Shown here one piece after another: positions 56,143 through 64,000 of a DNA stretch of 64,000 bases. Each line of letters opens with the position of its first letter. Positions within the stretch are counted from its first letter, which is position 1. The DNA is from Nannochloropsis salina CCMP1776 (lineage: Eukaryota; Sar; Eustigmatophyceae; Eustigmatales; Monodopsidaceae), in NCBI GenBank assembly GCA_004565275.1, contig SDOX01000009.1, positions 418,007-482,006 of the forward strand. Direction: 5' to 3'. Both the position numbers and the translations under genes were made by a program. The notes under the pieces are model-generated. The model worked only from the letters and a program-made list of their open reading frames with translations, was not told the origin of the DNA and searched no databases.

Positions 56143-56903
56143 CTGCCAACGTGTAGAACTCGAGACTTAAACTAATATCAATGTCCACATCGCATCTACA
56201 TGTCTCAGGCTCTGCTGCCTCAACGAATCGGCCTCCAACGCCCCGTACAGCTTTCGAGCTTGCTCGAGTGTCGCAGTACGTGAGGGGAAGTTGGGAGTTC
56301 GCGCAGCCTGCATTGATGAAGCGGCGGTCCGAGCCACCCACTGGCTGACTTTTAAGCCTCCCTGAATTATTCAATGGGTTCAGGACTGACGAGTGTTGTC
56401 ATGTCGTACGACGGGCCGGATTGGCGATCAATAAAAACTTCAGGCGTGGCGTAGATCGACCCCGTCTTCTTGAGTTGGGCAGACCAAAACCACTCTATGA
56501 ATGTCGCATTCCCCAGGGCGGCGCCCATGTAACTGTGTACGAGCATCCTCTAGGGTCGTGTCACGTTCGCACGCGTCCATCCCTCTCGACTGACGCTACA
56601 GGTGGCGCTTACGATTTGTTTTGCCACTCTTCACGTTCCAACCTACGGTGACATTTCAAACGCATCGCCACGATACATAACATCATATGTACTTGTGAGG
56701 GTGCAATCATGTTGCCACTTCGATTTTCGACACACATTGTGGGGCCACTCCCCTTCAACCTCCTCACACCCCAAAGCACTGGAAAGAGCATCTACTTTGT
56801 ACCGAACAACTGGACCACCACTGCACAAAGTGTTTACCAATTTGAAACCTGATTTGTTTTTCGGTATGCTGATCTTTATGCTCTTACCTACATTATAGAG
56901 GCA
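56143..56903. other. Intergenic gap (tRNA-Ile to SecA)
   Basis: It contains the tRNA upstream flank and the secA promoter. Short open frames only; nothing recognised. Confidence 0.4.
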
Positions 56904-59897
56904 ATGCATCCGCCGGCGGAATCTTCACATGCCTCGCCGTCCGCGGCAGCACCACCTCCAAGGAACACTCACCGCATCGCACTCCTCCTGCTCACCTTCC
57001 TTTCTTTCATCTGTTCAAGCACCTCTTTCTTCACTGCCTACCCGGCATCTTTCACGAGGCCGTCCCCCCGGTCGGTCACTCGGCGCCATGCCGCCCCAAT
57101 GTCCCGGGGAGCCCTTACCATGGGCCTCCTGGACGGCCTCAAGAAAGCCATGACCAGCGCGGGCGTGGCTTCCGGTGCGATCGATACCTCCATGAACGGT
57201 CCACCAGAGATGGAGAACGCCGCATTGATCAAGCAGTACGAGGAGCGGGTGGTGCGCATCAACGCCATGGAAGACGCCTTCGAAAAGCTGAGCGACGAAG
57301 AGCTCCGCGCCAAAACAACTGAGTTCCAGCGCCTCATCCGCGAGGGGAAGGAGGATGTGACGGGGCCGCTGCTTGAAGAAGCGTTTGCGGTGGTGCGAGA
57401 GGCTGCCTGGCGCGTGCTGCAGCTGCGGCATTACGACGTCCAGCTCATGGGGGGCATGGCTCTCAACGAGGGCCGGCTGGCGGAGATGGCAACAGGTGAA
57501 GGCAAAACGCTCGTGGCTACTCTGCCGGCTTACTTGAACGGGTTGACGGGAAACGGGGCCTTTCTGGTTACAGCAAACGATTACCTGGCGCGGCGCGACG
57601 CGGAGCTGATGGGCCAAGTCCACCGCTTCCTGGGCCTCTCGGTGGGGCTCATCCAGACCGGGATGACCTACCCGGAGCGCCGGGAGGCCTATGCCTGCGA
57701 CGTGACCTACGTGACGAACGTGGAGCTGGGCTTCGACTACCTGCGGGACAATCTGGCATTGACCGAGGACGAGACGGTGCTGCGGGCCCGGCCCCTGGAG
57801 AGGGCCTTCTGTCTAGTGGACGAGGCCGACTCCATCCTCATCGATGAGGCGCGTACCCCCCTCATCATCAGCAAGCAGATCAACGCCCCCCAGCCCAAGT
57901 ATGGGGCGGCCAAGAAGCTGGTGGATTTCTTGAAGCCGGGCGTGCATTACGAGGTGGACGAGAAAGCGCAGAACGTGGTCCTTACCGACCAGGGCGTGAA
58001 GGACTGCGAGAAGGTGCTGGGCAAGAGCCTCTTCGACCTCCAGGACCCCTGGATGAGCTTCGTGACCAACGGGCTTAAGGCCAAGGAGCTCCTGACTCGG
58101 GACAAGGACTACATCGTCCGCGGGCAGGACATCGCCATTGTGGACCGATTCTCGGGCCGGGTCTTGGAGGGGCGCAAGTACTCGGACGGGCTGCAGCAGA
58201 GCATCCAGATCAAGGAGGGCTTGTCGTGCTCGAGCCAGAGCCAAGTCATCGCAACAATTACGTACCAAAGTCTTTTTCGGCTCTTCTACAAGCTGGCGGG
58301 GATGACGGGCACGGCACTGACGGATTACAAAGACTTCGTCACCACGTACAATCTGCCCGTGGTCGCCATCCCTACCGCTCTGCCCAACGCGCGCAAAGAC
58401 TACCCAGACGCTATCTTCCGCTCGAAGGAGGGTAAGCTTCGCGCGCTTTTGCGTGAGACCCGGCGCGCGCACAAGACAGGGCAGCCCATTCTGATCGGCA
58501 CCACCTCGGTGGAGACCTCGGAGCTGATCGCTGACGCCCTGCAGGAGCTGAACATCTCCTGCAAGGTCTTGAACGCGCGGCCCGAGAACATCGAGAAAGA
58601 GTCCCAGATTGTCGCTCAAGCGGGGCGGTTGGGTGCGGTGACTGTGGCCACCAACATGGCGGGTCGGGGCACAGACATCCTCTTGGGCGGGAACCCGGCC
58701 CTGATGGCGAGGATCAAGCTTAAGCTCGAGCTGGCGCGCGGGGTGCTGGGGTCGCAAGCGGGGGCGGAGGCAATGGACGACTTTTTCCCCGTAGAAGTGA
58801 GCCCCGCTGGAGACCAGTTGATCCAGACAGCCGTAGCCCTGGCCAAGGAGAAGATCGGAGCGGAGGGCATGAGCCTCTTCAAGATCGAGGAGATGATTGC
58901 AGTGGCAGCGGAGAACTCGCCCGTGACGAACCCCGTTTTGTTGGCGCTTCGGGACGCCTACGACGAAGTAAAGCGTCAGTATCAAGACGTGCTGGCTGAC
59001 GAGAAGGTTCAGGTCAAGAGACTGGGGGGTCTCTACGTGCTGGGCACCGAGAGGCACGAATCCCGTCGCATAGACAACCAGCTCCGAGGTCGGGCAGGCC
59101 GACAGGGGGACTCGGGGGCGACGAGATTTTTCCTGTCCTTGGAGGACGACGTGTTTCGGATCTTTGGCGGCGACAAAATCCAAAGCGTCATGGACACCTT
59201 CCGGGTCGGCGATGACCTGCCCATCGAGAGCCCGACGGTTAGTGAGGCCCTGGACAAGGTGCAACAGCAAGTGGAGTCTTACTACTTTGATATCCGTCAG
59301 AAGCTCCTGGCCTTCGACAATGTAATCAGCAAGCAGCGCCAGGAGTTGTACGAAATTCGCGCGGCCATCGTTGCCCATGACGCGGCGCAACTGCACACGA
59401 TGATGCGGGACTTCGCCAGGCAGACAACGGAGGACATCGTGGACGCCAATTTCGAGACGGAGAAACGGGGCAAGATTGTGGAGAAGGTCCGTCAATTTTT
59501 CCCCACGTTGGGACCCGTCGATGATAAAGAGATTATGAAGATGACGCGGCAGCAGACGTCCGCTTGCATGCATGAGGCGGTAGATAAAACATTGGAGAGA
59601 AAGAAAGCGGACTTGGCCACGCACAAGGCTGAACTTTACGCTGAAACGGTTCGATACTTGACGTTGCTTCAGATTGACAATTTGTGGGCACAGCAGCTGG
59701 AGGCTCTGGAGCAACTCAAGGAGATATCGGTCTTGCAGCGCTTTAAGGGCGCGGACCCTATGCTTGAATATGAGAAGCGCACAAGCGCTTTTTTCCGGGA
59801 TTTGATCGGCAATGTCCGTCGCAATACGGTATATTCACTTTTTCAATACCAGCCGAAGGGGACGGCATCAGGTGGTGGCGAGACGGTGGCGAAGTAA
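56904..59897 (+). CDS. secA: Preprotein translocase ATPase SecA, nuclear-encoded and plastid-targeted
   Basis: The motor that drives proteins through SecYE into the thylakoid. A single exon of 997 aa. The leader has a polar start, then RIALLLLTFLSFICSSTS|FFTA and a basic transit part ending near residue 70. SecA proper begins MGLLDGLKKAM. Walker A is MATGEGKTLVA (about 196) and Walker B VDEADSILIDEARTPL (about 304). The preprotein-binding region is followed by LYKLAGMTGTA-like FYKLAGMTGTALTDYKDF, GTTSVETSELIAD, NMAGRGTDILLGGNP (about 582) and the arginine-finger region RIDNQLRGRAGRQGDSG. The helical scaffold ends at RRNTVYSLFQYQP. There is no C-terminal zinc motif, as in plastid SecA1. Red-lineage plastid genomes usually keep this gene, so its nuclear position is notable. 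Confidence 0.96.
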   Translation: MHPPAESSHASPSAAAPPPRNTHRIALLLLTFLSFICSSTSFFTAYPASFTRPSPRSVTRRHAAPMSRGALTMGLLDGLKKAMTSAGVASGAIDTSMNGPPEMENAALIKQYEERVVRINAMEDAFEKLSDEELRAKTTEFQRLIREGKEDVTGPLLEEAFAVVREAAWRVLQLRHYDVQLMGGMALNEGRLAEMATGEGKTLVATLPAYLNGLTGNGAFLVTANDYLARRDAELMGQVHRFLGLSVGLIQTGMTYPERREAYACDVTYVTNVELGFDYLRDNLALTEDETVLRARPLERAFCLVDEADSILIDEARTPLIISKQINAPQPKYGAAKKLVDFLKPGVHYEVDEKAQNVVLTDQGVKDCEKVLGKSLFDLQDPWMSFVTNGLKAKELLTRDKDYIVRGQDIAIVDRFSGRVLEGRKYSDGLQQSIQIKEGLSCSSQSQVIATITYQSLFRLFYKLAGMTGTALTDYKDFVTTYNLPVVAIPTALPNARKDYPDAIFRSKEGKLRALLRETRRAHKTGQPILIGTTSVETSELIADALQELNISCKVLNARPENIEKESQIVAQAGRLGAVTVATNMAGRGTDILLGGNPALMARIKLKLELARGVLGSQAGAEAMDDFFPVEVSPAGDQLIQTAVALAKEKIGAEGMSLFKIEEMIAVAAENSPVTNPVLLALRDAYDEVKRQYQDVLADEKVQVKRLGGLYVLGTERHESRRIDNQLRGRAGRQGDSGATRFFLSLEDDVFRIFGGDKIQSVMDTFRVGDDLPIESPTVSEALDKVQQQVESYYFDIRQKLLAFDNVISKQRQELYEIRAAIVAHDAAQLHTMMRDFARQTTEDIVDANFETEKRGKIVEKVRQFFPTLGPVDDKEIMKMTRQQTSACMHEAVDKTLERKKADLATHKAELYAETVRYLTLLQIDNLWAQQLEALEQLKEISVLQRFKGADPMLEYEKRTSAFFRDLIGNVRRNTVYSLFQYQPKGTASGGGETVAK

Positions 59898-60658
59898 AAT
59901 TTACGAGACTTCTCTTGTGACCTTCGGCTTTATTCGTTTAAGAGTATAAAAGGAAAAAAACACAAAACTCATTCAAACCACTTCCAATTAGAACGGTGTG
60001 CATGGTAGAAAGCTTGTAAGTTATAGTTGATTTATGAGCAATTCATAATGAAGAGCATTCGCCAATATGGGAATACGGTAGGGCAAGGCCGGGCGGCGTC
60101 AAATCAGTGGCCCGGCATTTTGAGGTCGGCCCCCGTCGCACTGCTAGAAGTTGGCACGGATACTAGACCATAAAGCCCGACTTCGCTTTTTAATTGGAAA
60201 TACCACGCAGGTGGATGGAACGCAAGGCTCTCATTAAGCACGTCCGCGTGGTCTAGGGGAATCTCTAATGTTGTATGCCCCCTAAGCGGAGGTAATGTGG
60301 CAATGGGGAGATCGACAGTTTCCAAGTCCGTCCGCTGGAACGCATACGTTCCATAATGCCCGCCTCCCTTTCAGGACGGCAAATTGTTGTGAAGACCCGC
60401 AAAGGCATTGATGCTGGTGTGTGACGTGTTACTCCGTCGTGCCTTCTCGACTCCACTCGCCTAGTGGACTTTCTTTTCTACGGCATTGCCACAATATTAT
60501 TATCTCATCGTATCAGCATTCGTTGAAATGTATGCAGCCTTACTTCGACCGAACTCCACAAATAACAAAATATCAACAGGCATTATGGCATGCTTAACTT
60601 ACTCTGGACAAAGAAAGAGGCTTTTGACTAGAAAATTAAGATAGTAAACCGACAGGAC
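59898..60658. other. Intergenic gap (SecA to channel gene)
   Basis: It contains the secA 3' flank and the channel promoter. No gene or RNA is seen. Confidence 0.45.
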
Positions 60659-63600
60659 ATGGAGGAGAAGGTCGAAGATTCGTCCACAGGGGATAGGGAT
60701 AAGGGCAGCGTTGCAGATCTGGAGTTCGGCAGCAACTCTGTCGATAGCATGGGCAGCGACTGTAGTAATTGTGTGAGCACACCTCGAAGGCAGCTGATGC
60801 ATCTAAGCATGGGAAAGAATTGCGAAAATTCAAGTCGGGGGCGTGGCGATGGAAACGCCTTTAAAAATGAGAGCGAGCTCCCCTCACTGTTGACGGCCGC
60901 TGGTCGTGGCTTGAGTAACAACCAGACCGGTGGTAATCGAGGGAATAGTAAATGCTATGGGAACGAGACAGTGAACAGTAACGGGTCCGTTCACGCCGGC
61001 GCCAGCAGTAACAGCAATGGAAAAGCTGAGTCTACAGACAACGGCAGCAAGGACAGTGGGGATGGGACGCTCTCTGTGCATCCCAAGCCTAAGTTGCAGG
61101 GCATATTGAAAAAAGATGGGCTAACTGGCGGGAATCTTGGAAGGTCAGGTATGGGAAGGCGAAGCTCATCGTTCTACGCGCCGAAAGGCTTAAGTCGAAG
61201 CAGCAACTCCCTTAGCACGCGCTTCCATTTGGTCCCTCCTACAAAGACGGTCCGCTTTCGACTCGAGAGCGATAACGAGAAGCGGCCATGGTTTGCTCTA
61301 TTGGAAATCATGGACCCGGGCTCGCTTTTCATGGTGCGCTGGAAGAGCCTGTGTATCGTCTTCCTGTCGATCTCCTTCTTTCGATTGCCAGTCATTATGG
61401 CGTTTGGGGCCCATGGCCTCCTCATCGACTTTATATGTGACGTCTATTTTTTAATAGACAACGTTTTCGCCCTGCACACGGCCTATTTGAAAAAGGGAGA
61501 GCTCATAATCGACCGGCGGCGCATTGCACGGCGATACTTTAGCTGGAAGACCTTCATGAGGGGAGAGCGTTGGTCGTACCTCGTCTTTCTCATGGAATTC
61601 GTCCCCTTCTATTCGGCCATCATCATTATGGCCTTCTACACCCTGCCGGACTGGTTTCTGACCCTGTGTGCCGCATCGCGAGCCCGCCGAATGTACGATC
61701 TCCTTTCCTACTTCCATGCGCTCGAGTTGCGGCTTGACAGCGACCTGCGCGTGCTGGCCGTCACCAAGTACGGACTTGTCCTCTTTGGGAGCGCGCACTG
61801 GTTCGGCTGCGTCTGGTGGGCCGTGGCACGATTTTCGGGATTTACGGAGAGCTGCTGGGTGTCGCAATTTCTGCGACTGACAGCGAGGCCCGTCTCGGAG
61901 GAGAGCTTTCGGAGCACGTCCTTCAATTATTTTCTCTCCTTGTATTGGGGCTTTACCGTCCTCACAGGCACTATGGTGCCAGGATATGCGCCAGACAGCA
62001 GCCAAGAGACGATTCTGTCGATCGTGTCGATCTTCAGCCAAGTCCTCATTTTCTCCTTCCTGTTCGGTATCCTGCTCCATTACATTGTCAAAAAGGACGC
62101 CAATCAGGAGAAGTACAAATCCTTGATAGACAAGGTGGAGCGCTATGCCAAGATGCACGAGCTTCCACGGCGTTTAGAATCCTCCATAAAGCTTTGCTTC
62201 ACATTTCAGCACCAAAATCGCATTGGCCAAGACGAGGAGATCCTCTCTGCTATTCCCATGACCATGAAAACCAAGATCCTTGCCTACCGCTACCAAATGG
62301 TGGCCGCCAACGAGATCTTTGAAGGCTGCCAGGAGCATTTTGTCACTTCTGTTTTGGCCGTCCTTCGCCCCAAGATCCTCATTCCTGGCGTGACAATATT
62401 CAACAGGGACGACATGACCCGGGAGGCCGTGTTCCTGGAGGAGGGTGAGGTGGAGGTGCACGCCGAGGACGACGCGGGCGCTTTTCGAATGATCAAACCC
62501 TCTGAGGATGTCTTCCCTGTCGTGGGCGCCATTGCATTTTTTCTCGGTATTCCACAACCCTACACGCATAAAGCTAGCATGAAGTCGCACGTTAAACTCC
62601 TGACCTTGTCCAAAGACGACTACGAGGATATCAGAGACCGCTACCCCGAGTCTCGAGACCAGCTCATCGGCAATATCACGGCGGCCGTTGGATTGACGCG
62701 GGACGGCGACATGGATGACATTAGCAAGGCGGTGGTTCTGGAAATGGAGAGCCCTATGGGCATGCCGACGGATGTGGACGGAGATAGCAATGCTGCTCGA
62801 CTGCAAGAGCAGCGGCAACGACGGCAGCAGCAGCAGCAGGATCTGTCACAGTCTCAGGCAGCAACCGCTGCAGATTTAGGCGTGCGAACGGGGGAAACCG
62901 AAAAGGTCGCACTTCGACGTAAGGTGGCGTTAGGGCTGCGGAAGAAAATGGATGACGAGCTCGCCACCATGTTTAACGCCGTCGAGGAGGGCGACCTGGA
63001 ATCCGTCAAGCTGCTGCTTGACAAGGGCTTTAAGGTAAATACGACCGACTACGACCTACGTTCGAGCTTGCATTTTGCTGCCACGAGGGGCGAAGACAAA
63101 ATCGTAGAACTGCTCACTCAACGGGGGGCTGACGTGCACTCGCGAGATCGGTGGGGCCGGAATGCGCTTCAGGATGCTATCGACAATGGATGCACAGTCG
63201 TGGCAAGCATGCTGGCGGCCCAGGGCGCTGAACTGAGACTGCGAAATTCAGCAGGTCGGCTGTGTGCAGCGGCGTTTACTGATAATTTGTTCGAGCTCCA
63301 GCGTTTGATCGAGAATGGCGTTGATTGCAACGTCGTTGACTACGATGGACGCACAGCACTGCACCTAGGGGCTTGCGAGGGCAATAACAAGGTTGTGGAA
63401 TATCTACTGCTGCCTATAAATAAATGCAATCCAGGAGTTTTGGATCGATGGGGAATTTCTCCACTTTTTGACGCCATCAAGCACGGAAATTTGTCCGTAG
63501 CACGCGTTCTCTACGAGAATGGCGCCCGCCTGTCCAAGGGCAAGGCGGCAACATTTTTGTGTACGGCCGCAGCCAACGGGGACTCTTCATTGCTGCAAAT

Positions 63601-64000
63601 GCTGTTTGAGTGCGGCGTAGAAACTAATATCGGTGATTATGATTATAGATATCCAATCCACTTGGCAGCAGCCGAGGGTGAGGTTATATCTGTTGAGTTT
63701 CTTGCATATGCACACGCTGAACTTAGCGTCAAAGATCGGTGGGGTCGCACTCCATTGGACGACGCCATAACCGAAGGGCATCTTTGCTGTGCGAAGATGC
63801 TGATGAGCTTTGGTGCTGAGTATACAATTTCCATTGATGCGGCGACTCAAGCGCGTATTGACGCCGTGGACCTAAAGGAAGTGCGGGCGATGGTCAGGGC
63901 AGAGCGGACAGTGCAAAATCAGCATAAAAGCGTCGCGAAACAATTGAGAGAGATGGTCAAGTGGATGGCCGCAGAAACCGAAACTTGGCAGAAGAGTGTT
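60659..64000 (+). CDS. CNG/KHA-type cation channel with CNBD and ankyrin repeats, 3'-partial
   Basis: The frame is open for 1114 codons to the window edge, so the C-terminus is missing. A Ser/Asn/Gly-rich N-terminus of about 190 residues leads to six hydrophobic segments between about 230 and 480. S4 is weakly charged (SRARRMYDLLSYFHALELRL). The pore segment FNYFLSLYWGFTVLTGTM aligns with cyclic-nucleotide-gated and plant AKT channels but lacks the GYGD filter; it reads GTMVPGYAP. A C-linker (LPRRLESSIKLCFTFQHQN) and a cyclic-nucleotide-binding-like domain (about 560-680; AVFLEEGEVEVHAED, a weak phosphate-binding cassette) follow. Then comes a Gln-rich linker with QQQQQ. From about 764 at least six ankyrin repeats occur, several with the DRWGRTPLDDAI pattern. 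The layout is AKT-like; selectivity and nucleotide binding are doubtful. Confidence 0.9.
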   Translation, partial: MEEKVEDSSTGDRDKGSVADLEFGSNSVDSMGSDCSNCVSTPRRQLMHLSMGKNCENSSRGRGDGNAFKNESELPSLLTAAGRGLSNNQTGGNRGNSKCYGNETVNSNGSVHAGASSNSNGKAESTDNGSKDSGDGTLSVHPKPKLQGILKKDGLTGGNLGRSGMGRRSSSFYAPKGLSRSSNSLSTRFHLVPPTKTVRFRLESDNEKRPWFALLEIMDPGSLFMVRWKSLCIVFLSISFFRLPVIMAFGAHGLLIDFICDVYFLIDNVFALHTAYLKKGELIIDRRRIARRYFSWKTFMRGERWSYLVFLMEFVPFYSAIIIMAFYTLPDWFLTLCAASRARRMYDLLSYFHALELRLDSDLRVLAVTKYGLVLFGSAHWFGCVWWAVARFSGFTESCWVSQFLRLTARPVSEESFRSTSFNYFLSLYWGFTVLTGTMVPGYAPDSSQETILSIVSIFSQVLIFSFLFGILLHYIVKKDANQEKYKSLIDKVERYAKMHELPRRLESSIKLCFTFQHQNRIGQDEEILSAIPMTMKTKILAYRYQMVAANEIFEGCQEHFVTSVLAVLRPKILIPGVTIFNRDDMTREAVFLEEGEVEVHAEDDAGAFRMIKPSEDVFPVVGAIAFFLGIPQPYTHKASMKSHVKLLTLSKDDYEDIRDRYPESRDQLIGNITAAVGLTRDGDMDDISKAVVLEMESPMGMPTDVDGDSNAARLQEQRQRRQQQQQDLSQSQAATAADLGVRTGETEKVALRRKVALGLRKKMDDELATMFNAVEEGDLESVKLLLDKGFKVNTTDYDLRSSLHFAATRGEDKIVELLTQRGADVHSRDRWGRNALQDAIDNGCTVVASMLAAQGAELRLRNSAGRLCAAAFTDNLFELQRLIENGVDCNVVDYDGRTALHLGACEGNNKVVEYLLLPINKCNPGVLDRWGISPLFDAIKHGNLSVARVLYENGARLSKGKAATFLCTAAANGDSSLLQMLFECGVETNIGDYDYRYPIHLAAAEGEVISVEFLAYAHAELSVKDRWGRTPLDDAITEGHLCCAKMLMSFGAEYTISIDAATQARIDAVDLKEVRAMVRAERTVQNQHKSVAKQLREMVKWMAAETETWQKSV

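Noticed and set aside
57813-59714. A 633-codon minus-strand open frame inside secA
   Set aside because: It is antisense to a complete SecA and has no domain. GC-rich coding DNA often leaves such shadows open.

Overview
The window is nuclear DNA of a photosynthetic eukaryote. Genes are split by short GT-AG introns (mostly about 90-300 nt) or are single-exon, they sit on both strands without operons, and intergenic gaps are 0.2-1.6 kb. At least eight proteins begin with a secretory signal peptide whose predicted cleavage site is followed by phenylalanine (for example VQA|FGPG, ALG|FMPA, CRG|FVVP, STS|FFTA). That is the bipartite plastid leader of algae with a red-lineage secondary plastid. With the compact layout and few introns, I infer a stramenopile alga, most likely a eustigmatophyte such as Nannochloropsis/Microchloropsis. 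The species guess is inference only.

Layout. 0-9 kb: TM9SF membrane protein (5' end outside the window), plastid fructose-1,6-bisphosphatase, a divergent indole-3-glycerol-phosphate synthase, and a GH5 exo-beta-1,3-glucanase with a 23-nt microexon. 9-24 kb: a self-sufficient P450-reductase fusion with an unusual N-terminal extension, Psb27, an alpha/beta hydrolase carrying a RanBP2-type zinc finger, and ferredoxin-dependent glutamate synthase. 24-27 kb: a head-to-head, almost nucleotide-identical pair of genes for an unrecognised secreted protein. 27-38 kb: an unrecognised coiled-coil gene, plastid IF-1, an RRM protein, a DHH-family (PPX1/prune-like) phosphatase, a secretory cyclophilin and a mitochondrial-carrier-family protein. 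38-50 kb: a TrmA/RlmD-type RNA m5U methyltransferase, a serine carboxypeptidase, a CBS-PP2C fusion, topoisomerase VI subunit A, a plastid ascorbate peroxidase and a TMEM205-like protein. 50-64 kb: a gene-poor stretch, PRMT1, ribosomal protein eL42, tRNA-Ile(AAU), nuclear-encoded SecA and a CNG-like channel with ankyrin repeats that runs off the right edge.

Functionally, many genes serve the plastid: carbon fixation (FBPase), nitrogen assimilation (Fd-GOGAT), tryptophan synthesis (IGPS), PSII assembly (Psb27), peroxide removal (APX), plastid translation (IF-1) and thylakoid protein export (SecA). The rest are ordinary housekeeping genes.

I saw no transposon, LTR element, virus-derived element or CRISPR array. 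The most unusual points are the inverted gene pair, several domain fusions (DCX/ubiquitin-like segment-P450-reductase, CBS-PP2C, hydrolase-zinc finger), the channel's non-canonical pore, and the duplicated splice-donor segment in the coiled-coil gene. Exon borders were placed by eye from reading frame, splice signals and family conservation.
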